Assembly: GCF_900218015.1 (NCBI RefSeq)
Contig: NZ_UFQQ01000006.1
Coordinates: 124,001-188,000, forward strand
Origin: Rhodopseudomonas pentothenatexigens
GTDB taxonomy: Bacteria > Pseudomonadota > Alphaproteobacteria > Rhizobiales > Xanthobacteraceae
Length of the DNA stretch: 64,000 nucleotides
Direction of reading: 5' to 3'
Below, piece after piece: positions 17,286-25,617 of the stretch. The notes beneath the pieces were generated by a model, which searched no databases, was not told the origin of the DNA, and worked only from the letters and a program-made list of their open reading frames with translations. How positions within the stretch are numbered: the stretch's first letter is position 1; each line of letters starts with the position of its first letter. Both the position numbers and the translations under genes were made by a program.

Positions 17286-19160
17286 GTGGGGCGTAGAACG
17301 TCTCCCGTTACGAGGCGACCAGCGAGCGCGAGCAGCGTGGCAGTATCCAGAATCATCGGTGAGTGTCTCGATGCGTTGCTGCATCCGTCGGTGCGCTATG
17401 ACGCGCTGACGAGTGCACGACATCGTGCATTCATTGCGCCACGCCTGCTCGGAAGTCTCGCGGCATTCGCCGCCTTCCCGGTCTATCTTGTGCTACGCGG
17501 CGCACCGACCGCGCTGGAAGCGGCGGCATTCGCCTGGTTGATCGCGCCGATCCTGGTGGCCTGGTTCCTGTCGCGGACCGGACGCTACGAGCACGCGCAT
17601 GTCCTGTCGACGCTGGCGCTGACCGCGCTGGTGATCGGCGTCTCGGCGCTGACCGGCGGCATCCAATCCTTCGCGGCCGTCTGGTTCGTGGTGATTCCCG
17701 TCGAAGCGGCGCTGTCGGCCTCACGCCGCATCGTCACCTTCGCGGTATCGCTGGCGCTCGGCGGCGCGCTGTTGCTGATCGCGCTCGGCGGCTTCGGCAT
17801 GCTGCCGCCGCCCGCCGCGGCCGCGACCTCGAACGCGACGTTGGCTGCGTTCGGGATCGGCACGGCGACGCTGTACGCCTCGGTGCTCGCCTACGGCGCG
17901 GCGTGGCTGGCGCGTACCAACGGCGCGCTGCTCAATGTCGAAGAAGAACGCTACCGGCTGCTCGCCCGCAACATGAGCGACGTGATCTCGCGGCACAATC
18001 GCAACGGCGCGGTGTGCTTCATTTCGCCGGCGGCGGAGACGCTGCTCGGCGTTCCGGCGGCGCAGCTCACCGAGCACGGCCTGTTCGATCGTGTTCACGT
18101 CGCCGACCGCCCGGCCTATCTGAAGGCGATCTCCGACGCCGCCCGCGGCCGCGAGACCGGCAGCGTCGAATTCCGCATCCGCCGCGAGGTGGTGCGCGAC
18201 GAGCGCGGACGGCCCTCGGCCGCCGAGTTCGTCTGGGTCGAGATGCGATGCCGGCCGCTCGAGCCCGGTGCGGCCGCCGTGGCCACGGCCGAGACCGAGG
18301 TGGTCGCGGTGATGCGCGACATCACCGAGCGAAAGCTGCACGAGCAGGCGCTCGACGAAGCCCGCGCCGAAGCCGATCGCGCCGATGCCGCCAAGAGCCG
18401 CTTCCTCGCCACCATGAGTCACGAGTTGCGCACGCCGCTGAACGCGATCATCGGCTTTTCCGACATGATCGTGCAGGAGGAGGCGTTGATGCTCGGCGCC
18501 GAGCGACGCAAGGAATACGCGCAGCTGATCAACGATTCCGGCCAGCATCTGTTGTCGGTGGTCAACGGCATTCTCGACATGTCGAAGATGGAGTCCGGCA
18601 ACTTCGAGATCGTGCCGGAGCCGTTCGCGCCGCGGCCTGCGCTGCTCAACTGCTGCAATCTGCTGGCGCTGAAGGCGCGCGACAGCGGCATCGATCTCGT
18701 CACCCGCGCGCCGGAAAATCTGCCGGACGTGGTCGGCGATCCGCGCGCCTTCAAGCAGATCCTGCTCAACCTCGTGTCGAATGCGATCAAATTCACCGAG
18801 CGCGGCGGTACCGTGACGGTGTCGGCGGCGGTCGAGGGCGCACGGCTGGTGCTGCGCGTCAGCGACACCGGCGTCGGCATCGCCGAGGAAGACCTGAAAC
18901 GGCTCGGCGATCCGTTCTTCCAGGCCGGAAAGACCTATCAGCGCCGCCACGAGGGCACCGGCCTCGGGCTGTCGATCGTCAAGAGCCTGGTGCGGATGCA
19001 CGGTGGCGAGATCGAGGTGCAGAGCCAGATCGATCGCGGCACCACGGTTACGGTGTCGCTGCCTCTGGCGTTGCCGACGTCCAGCAACGTCACGACATTG
19101 AATCCGACGGCGCCGGCGGATGCGCCGACGCAAGACTACCAGGTGAAGAAGAGTGCCTAA
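17286..19160 (+). CDS. Membrane PAS-domain sensor histidine kinase, DivJ-like
   Basis: The product is about 624 residues. Five or six hydrophobic helices lie in residues about 45-210, then a PAS domain (about 220-350). The dimerisation/phospho-acceptor domain contains MSHELRTPLNAIIGFSDMI. The ATPase domain has the N box (NLVSNAIKFTERG), G1 (DTGVGI) and G2 (GTGLGLSIVKSL). The layout matches DivJ/PleC-type kinases that control cell-cycle phosphorelay in alphaproteobacteria; orthology to divJ is an inference. The start is uncertain: GTG 17286 or GTG 17337. The stop overlaps the GTG of the next gene. Confidence 0.8.
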   Translation: MGRRTSPVTRRPASASSVAVSRIIGECLDALLHPSVRYDALTSARHRAFIAPRLLGSLAAFAAFPVYLVLRGAPTALEAAAFAWLIAPILVAWFLSRTGRYEHAHVLSTLALTALVIGVSALTGGIQSFAAVWFVVIPVEAALSASRRIVTFAVSLALGGALLLIALGGFGMLPPPAAAATSNATLAAFGIGTATLYASVLAYGAAWLARTNGALLNVEEERYRLLARNMSDVISRHNRNGAVCFISPAAETLLGVPAAQLTEHGLFDRVHVADRPAYLKAISDAARGRETGSVEFRIRREVVRDERGRPSAAEFVWVEMRCRPLEPGAAAVATAETEVVAVMRDITERKLHEQALDEARAEADRADAAKSRFLATMSHELRTPLNAIIGFSDMIVQEEALMLGAERRKEYAQLINDSGQHLLSVVNGILDMSKMESGNFEIVPEPFAPRPALLNCCNLLALKARDSGIDLVTRAPENLPDVVGDPRAFKQILLNLVSNAIKFTERGGTVTVSAAVEGARLVLRVSDTGVGIAEEDLKRLGDPFFQAGKTYQRRHEGTGLGLSIVKSLVRMHGGEIEVQSQIDRGTTVTVSLPLALPTSSNVTTLNPTAPADAPTQDYQVKKSA

Positions 19161-19956
19161 GACCCGAAAGGACGGTGGATCGTCACGGCGCAGCGCCGCG
19201 ACGGCGATGGTGGCGGACAGCGGGGAGCGCGGTCTGGCAATCCGGCTGATGCTGTCGAGCCCGAAGGATTTCATCGCCGCGATGTTCGGTGCGGCCGCGG
19301 TGATCGCGATCGTCACCAATGCGATCTTCATGCAGGCCGGGCAGCACCCGTCGCCGATGTTCGGCAACGCGACGCCGCCCGCGTCGGTCTCGATCGTGAC
19401 GCTGCCGCGTCCGCGGCCGCTGGATGCCGAGTCGCGCGTAGATACCAAAGCGCTCGACCAGAAGCTGCTCGAGCCCACCGTGACCGAGTTGAAGCCGTCC
19501 GAACCCAAGGCGGCGGAGTCGAGGCCGGTCGAAACCAGACACGGGGCGTCGAATCCGGTCGAGCTGCGCCCGGTCGAGACCAAGACCGCCGATCCGCGCC
19601 GTCCCGAGCCGCGCCCGGTGCGCGGCCGCGCTGCCGAGGTCGACGATCCGCTCGGCAATCTGGTCCGTGCCACCGCACCGCACGGCGCCGCCTCGTCCGC
19701 GCTCGCGCCGCGTCCGCCGGCCGCGATCCCCAACACCGCTGGTGAAGCCGCCGCGTCATCGCGGCGGATCGCCTCGGTCCAGCGTGCGCTGACGCAGTAC
19801 GGCTACGGCCAGCTCAAGCCGACCGGCACCGCGGGCTCCGACACCCAGGCGGCGATCGCTCGCTTCGAACGCTCGCGCAATCTGCCGGTCACCGGGCAGG
19901 TGTCCGACCGCGTGGTACGCGAACTCGGGCTGATGATCGGGCATCCGATCGATTAG
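19153..19956 (+). CDS. Membrane-anchored peptidoglycan-binding protein
   Basis: The 267-residue protein has one transmembrane helix at about 40-58 and a long Pro/Glu/Arg-rich linker (about 75-195) with repeated ESRPVE/ELRPVE-like units. A C-terminal peptidoglycan-binding domain (about 205-262) contains VQRALTQYGYG, ARFERSRNLPVTGQ and RVVRELG. The GTG start overlaps the kinase stop by eight bases, so the two are probably co-translated, linking a cell-cycle kinase to a wall-binding protein. The cell-wall ligand itself is not predictable. Confidence 0.82.
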   Translation: MPKTRKDGGSSRRSAATAMVADSGERGLAIRLMLSSPKDFIAAMFGAAAVIAIVTNAIFMQAGQHPSPMFGNATPPASVSIVTLPRPRPLDAESRVDTKALDQKLLEPTVTELKPSEPKAAESRPVETRHGASNPVELRPVETKTADPRRPEPRPVRGRAAEVDDPLGNLVRATAPHGAASSALAPRPPAAIPNTAGEAAASSRRIASVQRALTQYGYGQLKPTGTAGSDTQAAIARFERSRNLPVTGQVSDRVVRELGLMIGHPID

Positions 19957-20081
19957 GGCGGCAGCTTTTCACTTGAAGGCGGCCGCTGTCGCTCCAGACG
20001 GTGGTCAGCCAGCAATCGCTCTGTTCATGCACGTCCGGGCTGCGATTTGCTCCGTGCCGGAAATCCTCTACAAGCCACCCC

Positions 20082-20423
20082 ATGAGACTGAAGAGTGCGA
20101 TCTGGGTGTCGGCTTACTTGCGCCGCTGCCAGTCCGAGGGCGTGTTCGGCGCGGTGCGGCGGCGTGGGGCCGAGGAGGCGGGGGCGGTGTTCGTCAAGGT
20201 CGCGACCTTGGACGGCCAGGCGATGCTGTACGTGCCGGCGCCGCAGACCGCCTACGACGACGAGCGTCCGTTCGAGCGGGTGTTCGTGCCTGCCTCTCCG
20301 GCGCCGCAGTCCGAAGCCGACGTCGAACAACGGCTGGTGAAGGAAATCCGGTTCGATCCTGATGTCTGGATCGTCGAGACCGAAGATCGGGCCGGGCGGC
20401 ACTTTCTCGATCTGGCGAAGTAA
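20082..20423 (+). CDS. DUF1491 family protein
   Basis: The 113-residue protein begins MRLKSAIWVSAYLRRCQSEG and contains the AVRRRGAEEAGAVFVKV segment characteristic of DUF1491. It ends with the acidic DVWIVETEDRAGRHFLDL. The start at 20082 follows from the family N-terminus. It is conserved throughout alphaproteobacteria, cytoplasmic and of unknown function. It converges with the DUF2336 gene, with six bases between the stops. Confidence 0.88.
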   Translation: MRLKSAIWVSAYLRRCQSEGVFGAVRRRGAEEAGAVFVKVATLDGQAMLYVPAPQTAYDDERPFERVFVPASPAPQSEADVEQRLVKEIRFDPDVWIVETEDRAGRHFLDLAK

Positions 20424-20429
20424 GCCGGA

Positions 20430-21404
20430 CTATCCGCGCGTCGTGCCGATGCGCGGCGACCAGGTGGTGCCGGGCTGCACCGCCGGCCGCGCCTGCGGCG
20501 TGGCGCTGCGGGCGCGTTGCCGTTCGTGGTCGTACAGGGCCGCGCGATATTTGGCGCGGGTCGAGGCGACGGTGGCGCCGCGCCACGCTGCCAGCATGAT
20601 CAGCGCGGCGCGCTCGCTGAGGCGGTCGTACAGCCGCGACAGCCGGTACACCCACTCGACCGACGATCCCTTGGCGGGATCGAGGAACATCAGCACCTGT
20701 TCGAACACGTGTCCCTGAACGCCGATCGCCTTCAGCGCGCAGGCGAGCGCTTCGCCGCCGTCGTCGGCGACGACCCGGTTTGCGGTCGCGGCGGTGAGCA
20801 GCAGCGTGTCACCGAGTTCGGCGGTGAAATTCTCGACGTCGGACACATAGGCCGCCATGTGCAGCACTTCGATCGCGCGCATCGCGCGCGGGGCATGAAT
20901 CCGCGCCGCCGGCCGCAGCGGCGTCTCGGCCAAATTGTGCAGGATCTGCGCGCGCTCGCGGGCGGTCGCCGAGAAGAACATCTCGGCGAGCTGCGCGGCG
21001 TCCTCCGGTTGCATCGACAGGCTGGCGGCGCGCTGTTCGGCTTCCGTGGGAGCGCGCGGCGCCGGCCGGGACGGGGAGGCGGTGTCGGCCGGCGGGATCG
21101 GCGCCGCCAGCGGCACGCGCTGATCGGGCGAAGATACCAGCGACAGCCGTAGCGCGATCGCGCGTGGTGTGTGCGGATAGATCGACAGCCGGGCACGCAC
21201 CACCGCGCGGGTGGCGTCGTCGACCTCGTCGATCAGTCGCGATGTCAGCTCGACGAACTGTCGCTCTTCCTCGTCGGTGTGCGAGGGATTCTGCACATAC
21301 AGATCTGTCAGCACCCTGAGCAGCGTCGGGCGGATGTCGACGCCTTCGCGGCGCGACAGCGACATCAGCCCGTCGTATCCGGGAAAGGGAGTGAGCGAGG
21401 TCAT
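20430..21404 (-). CDS. DUF2336 domain protein
   Basis: The 324-residue, mostly helical protein matches the DUF2336 type. The N-terminal region (about 15-95) contains LTDLYVQNPSHTDEEERQF, and the central and C-terminal regions are made of helical repeats. Family members in Bradyrhizobium relatives are thought to be HEAT-like scaffolds; no catalytic motif is visible. The start is ATG 21404. A role with neighbouring envelope genes cannot be deduced. Confidence 0.78.
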   Translation of the reverse strand: MTSLTPFPGYDGLMSLSRREGVDIRPTLLRVLTDLYVQNPSHTDEEERQFVELTSRLIDEVDDATRAVVRARLSIYPHTPRAIALRLSLVSSPDQRVPLAAPIPPADTASPSRPAPRAPTEAEQRAASLSMQPEDAAQLAEMFFSATARERAQILHNLAETPLRPAARIHAPRAMRAIEVLHMAAYVSDVENFTAELGDTLLLTAATANRVVADDGGEALACALKAIGVQGHVFEQVLMFLDPAKGSSVEWVYRLSRLYDRLSERAALIMLAAWRGATVASTRAKYRAALYDHERQRARSATPQARPAVQPGTTWSPRIGTTRG

Positions 21405-21496
21405 GGCGGCGCAAATTGGTACGAGTTACCGGCAGCTTAGCCCGGTCGCTTTAACAGCACGTTAAGCTCAACGGTTTGTTAAGCAGCGCGGAGACG

Positions 21497-21523
21497 CGAA
21501 CGGGCGCTTCGCGCGCCCGTTCG
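21497..21523. terminator. Strong hairpin after polysaccharide deacetylase gene
   Basis: CGAACGGGCGC and GCGCCCGTTCG form a perfect 11-bp stem with a 5-base loop, about 30 bp downstream of the deacetylase stop codon. There is no U-run on the minus strand, so it is a terminator-like or mRNA-protecting hairpin rather than a classic intrinsic terminator. Confidence 0.5.
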
Positions 21524-21554
21524 GTCGAATTGCTATGCAGGTCTGGGGCCGGTG

Positions 21555-22643
21555 CTAATCGACGGTGCGGATCACGTTGGCGATCGGTTTCGCGGTGGAG
21601 GCGACCGGCTGCGCCGGTGCGACCTGGGCGTCGTATTCCGGCAGCGTGGTGACGCGATCCTTGGCGGTGATGAACACGATTTTGTAGCCGCCGGCCTTGA
21701 GCTGCGCGAGCAGCTCGGGCATCGCCTGCGCGGTCGACTTCTGGAAGTCGTGCATTAGCAGGATGCCCTTGCCGGCCTTCTTCAGCTTCGCCATCACGCC
21801 GGCGACGAGCTGATCCGGTTTGTGGATTCGGAAGTCCTCGGAATCGACGTCGATCGAGAAGGTCGCGACGTTGCGTTCGCCGAGATACGCCTTCAGCTCC
21901 GGCGTCTGCCGCAGTTGCGGGAAGCGGAAGAACGGCGCGGTCGGCTGGCCTGCCGCCTGCACCACGCCGCTGATGCCCTTTTCGATTTCGCCCTTGGCTT
22001 CGGCGAACGGCTTGCTGGCGAGATTGACGTGCGACCAAGTGTGCGAGCCGACGGTGTGGCCGGCGGCGATCACCTGCTTGAGAATTGCCGGATGCCAGCT
22101 GGCGTGCTTGCCGACCGGGAAGAACACCGCCTTGACGCATTGTGCGGCGAGCGCCGCCAGCACCGCCGGGGTGTTCACCGGCCACGGTCCGTCGTCGAAC
22201 GTCAGCGCGACTTCGCCCGGCTGCAGGAAATCGTAGTCGCGATATTGCGACATCCCGAGTCCCGGGCCACCGGCGGTGTCGATCTCCACGGTGCGCGAGA
22301 TGCCGAGCGCATTCGGATTGCTGCACGCCTGCGCCTGCCGCACCGGGGCGGGCGCCGGGGCCGGGAGGGCTGCGGGCTTGGCTCCGATCGCGGGGTCGAC
22401 GGTGGCGCGGGCCGGCTGGATGGTCGGCGCGGGCGTGGCCCCGTTCGAGCTGCCGGCCGGTACGCCGCCCGGCGTCGGCCAGCGCGCGGCGATCGTGCCG
22501 GTGGTGAGTTCTTCCGCAGCGGCGGGAGCGCGCGCGGCGTCAAGCTGGGCGGGGGTGAGGGTGAACCAGGCGCGACCGGCACCGAACCCGACCAGAACAG
22601 CCAGCGTGCTACAGCCGGCCGCCAGCACCGCAAATTTACGCAT
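21555..22643 (-). CDS. Secreted polysaccharide deacetylase
   Basis: The 362-residue carbohydrate esterase family 4 protein has an N-terminal membrane/signal segment (about 5-25) and a Pro/Ala-rich linker (about 35-105). The NodB-like domain contains LTFDDGP (Asp150, Asp151), HTWSH (His201, His205 as metal ligands), FFRFPQ and LLMHD. It should remove N-acetyl groups from peptidoglycan or another amino-sugar polymer in the periplasm. ATG 22643 is selected because the signal segment begins there. It lies 78 bp downstream of a coiled-coil membrane protein on the same strand and may be co-transcribed with it. Confidence 0.9.
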   Translation of the reverse strand: MRKFAVLAAGCSTLAVLVGFGAGRAWFTLTPAQLDAARAPAAAEELTTGTIAARWPTPGGVPAGSSNGATPAPTIQPARATVDPAIGAKPAALPAPAPAPVRQAQACSNPNALGISRTVEIDTAGGPGLGMSQYRDYDFLQPGEVALTFDDGPWPVNTPAVLAALAAQCVKAVFFPVGKHASWHPAILKQVIAAGHTVGSHTWSHVNLASKPFAEAKGEIEKGISGVVQAAGQPTAPFFRFPQLRQTPELKAYLGERNVATFSIDVDSEDFRIHKPDQLVAGVMAKLKKAGKGILLMHDFQKSTAQAMPELLAQLKAGGYKIVFITAKDRVTTLPEYDAQVAPAQPVASTAKPIANVIRTVD

Positions 22644-22721
22644 CGTCAACTCCACACATACGCGCCGCTCGCCCCGACCAACTTGGTCGCAAATTGGTTA
22701 AGCGGCGGTGTGCAATTCGAG

Positions 22722-23252
22722 TTATCGACGCGGTTTCGTGGACCGGCGTTGCGATTTGGCGGCGCGCGGTTTCCCGGCCTTGCCGCGCGAGACGCGGGCG
22801 GGCGGCTTGGCGCGCACCGCCGGCCGTTCGGCGGTTTCGGCCGGCTGGGCCTGGGCGAACGACTGGCGCAGGCTGTCGAGACTGGTGCCGATCTCGCCGA
22901 CCTGTTCGGACAGTTTCTTGGTCTCGCTGCGCTGGGCGGAGACCAGCTTCTCGATCTGCGCAAGCTGATCCTGCAGCGCCTGCAACTGATCGATCGATTG
23001 CTGCTGGGTCAGCTCCAGACCCTTGGTGCGCTCCACCAGTTGTTCTGATGTCTGTGCAACGCGGGCCTGTACCTGACGGCCGGTCGCGACGCGCTCCTGT
23101 TCGGGACTGGCGCCGGTGGCGATGCGCCACAAGAAGATCGTGCCGATCCCGGCGATGATCAGCAGCAGGGCGGCGGCCGCGATCGCGATCGGCTGGGGGC
23201 CGAGGGCCGCGAGCGGGCGGGCACGCAGATCGGTTGGCGGAATCTCGATCAT
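22722..23252 (-). CDS. Single-pass membrane protein with coiled coil
   Basis: The 176-residue protein has a short cytoplasmic N-terminus, one transmembrane helix (about 20-42) and a periplasmic Gln/Leu-rich coiled coil (about 55-125). Its C-terminal tail is Arg/Lys/Ala-rich, rather like histone H1 or a DNA- or wall-binding tail. I recognise no named family. I chose the ATG in MIEIPPTDLRARP; in-frame codons extend upstream. It probably belongs with the downstream deacetylase in envelope maintenance, judging only by adjacency. Confidence 0.6.
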   Translation of the reverse strand: MIEIPPTDLRARPLAALGPQPIAIAAAALLLIIAGIGTIFLWRIATGASPEQERVATGRQVQARVAQTSEQLVERTKGLELTQQQSIDQLQALQDQLAQIEKLVSAQRSETKKLSEQVGEIGTSLDSLRQSFAQAQPAETAERPAVRAKPPARVSRGKAGKPRAAKSQRRSTKPRR

Positions 23253-23428
23253 CGAGGTCACAAGCCTCACGTCGACGTCAGGTTCCCCATCCCCCACCGT
23301 GACGCTAACACCGCACCCGCCCCGGTTGCAACCGCGAGGCGCTCCGCCATTAACAGTGCATTAACCATAACGGCTCCTTAATGCGGCGCACGGTGATCGG
23401 CTCGGGGAAAGGACGCGGAGAGACCGCA

Positions 23429-23623
23429 ATGGGCACCATCATTGAATTTCCGGCGGATGCGGCATCGCGGCGGCCGGGCTCGCCCATGGTCGCTTCGGAC
23501 CGCTCAGCCACGGTGACGATCCTTCCGGTAATCCGGATCGAGCGCCACGCCGAAGCCGGGAGCGAAGACGGCCCGCAGGGTGCCGCGCCCGGCCGGCGTC
23601 GCGGCCGCCGCGCCCGCTCCTGA
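23429..23623 (+). CDS. Small conserved protein with MGTIIEFPADA start
   Basis: The 64-residue product begins MGTIIEFPADAASRRPGSP, a beginning I recognise from small hypothetical proteins of Bradyrhizobium relatives. The C-terminus is basic (GRRRGRRARS). A purine-rich GGACGCGGAGAG precedes the start. It ends 17 bases before the lipoprotein gene on the same strand, so the two are probably co-transcribed. Function unknown. Confidence 0.6.
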   Translation: MGTIIEFPADAASRRPGSPMVASDRSATVTILPVIRIERHAEAGSEDGPQGAAPGRRRGRRARS

Positions 23624-23640
23624 ACCGAGCACGCGCATCG

Positions 23641-24420
23641 ATGTCCGCGGTCGGCCATCCGGTCAAGATCCGGGGCAGGGCCGCCCGGGCGGCTCTGCTC
23701 CTTCCGACGCTCGCCGCCCTCGCGCTCGGCGGCTGTGCCGGCGGCGATTTCGGCCGCACAAGGCGCGACTTCGTCACCGACGACATGCATCGCTGGATCG
23801 GCGCCGAGGCGACCGGCAGCATCGGCCTGAAGGCGTCGGCGTTTCAGCTCACCGATCAGGAACGCACGATGCGCGACATGGCGTATCCGCTGATCGAGGC
23901 GCCGCACGCGCGTCCGGCGTGGAAGAGCGTGTTCGGCGACTACCAGCCGATCGCCGCACCATGGCGGCAGCAGCCGCCGTTCGACCGCACCGCCTACGGC
24001 AAGCTGCTGATCGACGAGCCGCATCGCTCGCACTCCTCGCGCTACAACCAGCTGATCCAGGACGTTCGCAACGACCTGACGATGTTCGAGCCGTTTCAGT
24101 TCACCGCGGCGCGGGTGCTCGAGCTCGACCAGAAGCGCAACGCCAGCCTGAAATACGTTTCCGACCTGTCGCCGCGCGAGCGCGACGACGCGGTGGCGCG
24201 GATGGAAGAGAACGCGCTGATCGTGCAGTGGGTGCAGCAGTGCTTGCGCAGGCGCGCGTCGTCGTATCGCTGGGCGCTGGAGCGGCTGGTGATCATGGCA
24301 CCGGACGGCGTCGCTGCCGACGCCGACCGGCTGATCGCCGAACTCGAAGCGCAGGCCGCCAATATCGGGCTGGTCGCCAAGCCTCCGGTGCAGGGCGGAG
24401 CAGTGGTGCGGAAGGGCTGA
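23641..24420 (+). CDS. Hypothetical lipoprotein
   Basis: The 259-residue product has an N-terminal signal with a lipobox (LALGGC, Cys at about residue 32), so it should be lipid-anchored at the envelope. The mature part is helical and rich in charged residues (LTDQERTMRDMAYPLIE, LELDQKRN, ARMEENALIVQWVQQC). It looks conserved in Bradyrhizobium relatives but I know no function. It converges with the DUF1254 gene, 12 bases apart. Confidence 0.7.
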   Translation: MSAVGHPVKIRGRAARAALLLPTLAALALGGCAGGDFGRTRRDFVTDDMHRWIGAEATGSIGLKASAFQLTDQERTMRDMAYPLIEAPHARPAWKSVFGDYQPIAAPWRQQPPFDRTAYGKLLIDEPHRSHSSRYNQLIQDVRNDLTMFEPFQFTAARVLELDQKRNASLKYVSDLSPRERDDAVARMEENALIVQWVQQCLRRRASSYRWALERLVIMAPDGVAADADRLIAELEAQAANIGLVAKPPVQGGAVVRKG

Positions 24421-24432
24421 GGCGCGCCGCGG

Positions 24433-24999
24433 TCAGCTCGATTTCGCCGCGGTGTCGGGTTGCGACTTGCAAGTCGCAGCCTTCAGCGCAGCGCGCGCCT
24501 GCGGCATCAGGCCGGGCTCGGAGGCGAGCGCCTTCATCACGATCAGGCCGGTGGTGGTCGGGGAATCGATGATCAGCCGGTCGGCCGCGGTGACGTCCTC
24601 CTCCTCCGGCAGATCGGCGTGCTGCTCGGCGGTCATCAGGTCGAGCTCGATCACCTTGCGGCCGGCGGAGCGATCGTTGATCGCGTAGTAGGCGACCTCG
24701 TTGCGGGTGTAGAACGACACCGCAGTGTAGGCTTGGCTGACCGGCACCGCCAGCTTGATCGGACCCTTCGACAGATCGTAGCGGCACACCGCCATCGCGA
24801 ACGCCGGATCGAGCAGCGGCAGCGGCGCATTGTCGGGGGTGATGTCCGGCAGTTGCGTCACCGCATTGACCTGGGTCAGCGGCGTCAGCCGGGCGTAGGC
24901 GTCCTGACCGGCGATCCGCGGCAGCACCAGGATGGTGACGAGATGCACGATACCGCCGAGCACCAGACCGGCGACGATGGCGATGGCGAAGCGGATCAT
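24433..24999 (-). CDS. DUF1254 domain membrane protein
   Basis: The 188-residue product has one N-terminal transmembrane helix ([19 protein letters not shown]) and a soluble domain of the DUF1254 type (DPAFAMAVCRYDLSKGP, VSFYTRN, RSAGRKVIELDLM). Its start codon overlaps the stop of the DUF1214 gene in ATGA. DUF1254 and DUF1214 proteins are habitually paired; they are presumed envelope proteins of unknown activity. Here they follow PBP1A on the same strand. Confidence 0.82.
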   Translation of the reverse strand: MIRFAIAIVAGLVLGGIVHLVTILVLPRIAGQDAYARLTPLTQVNAVTQLPDITPDNAPLPLLDPAFAMAVCRYDLSKGPIKLAVPVSQAYTAVSFYTRNEVAYYAINDRSAGRKVIELDLMTAEQHADLPEEEDVTAADRLIIDSPTTTGLIVMKALASEPGLMPQARAALKAATCKSQPDTAAKSS

Positions 25000-25574
25000 G
25001 GGCAGCCGATGGTGGCGACCGCCGGCATCGGCGCGTCGCGTTGGGTCCGGGTGGCGATCCCGACCGGGGTGTCGTACAGCCGCAGCATCAGCCAATAGCG
25101 GTCGACGCCGCCGGTCGGCAGCCAGTTTCCGGCGCGGGCGCGCGCGGCGATCCGGATGCTGAACTTGCCCTCGGCGTCGCGGATGATCTCCTGGCTGGTG
25201 AAGCCGTAGCGCTCCAGCGTGTTGGCGACCAGATTGCCGCGCGGATCGTACAGCGTCAGCGTCCAGAACCGCGCCGCCGGCGTCACGCCGCTGACTTCGA
25301 CGTCGCAGCGGCCGTCGAGCGGGCGTTTATTGTCGTCCGCGGTGGCGAGGAACGAGATGCCGTCGCCGGCGCCGACCGGCAGCGCCCCGCTGCGCACGAT
25401 CGCGGCACGGGCGTAAGGGTCGACCTCGGCGGTGCCGACCCTGGGCCGCGCGGTCCAGGCGCCGATCGTCAGCGTGCCGAATTCGGTGCCGCTGGTGGCG
25501 GTCATCCAGGTGGCGCCGACGCCGACACCGGCGGCGATCAGCAGGGCCAGCAGAGTGAGGACAATCAGGCGCAC
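24996..25574 (-). CDS. DUF1214 domain membrane protein
   Basis: The 192-residue product has an N-terminal helix (about 2-23) and a beta-rich DUF1214 domain with [29 protein letters not shown] and NWLPTGG. The last is a typical DUF1214 signature (usually NWLPAP). It lies 43 bp downstream of the PBP1A stop and overlaps the DUF1254 start, suggesting a PBP-DUF1214-DUF1254 transcription unit. Function unknown. Confidence 0.85.
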   Translation of the reverse strand: MRLIVLTLLALLIAAGVGVGATWMTATSGTEFGTLTIGAWTARPRVGTAEVDPYARAAIVRSGALPVGAGDGISFLATADDNKRPLDGRCDVEVSGVTPAARFWTLTLYDPRGNLVANTLERYGFTSQEIIRDAEGKFSIRIAARARAGNWLPTGGVDRYWLMLRLYDTPVGIATRTQRDAPMPAVATIGCP

Positions 25575-25617
25575 GTCGCAGCCATCCCCGATGTCGTCGC
25601 AAGTCGCATCGCCGCGC

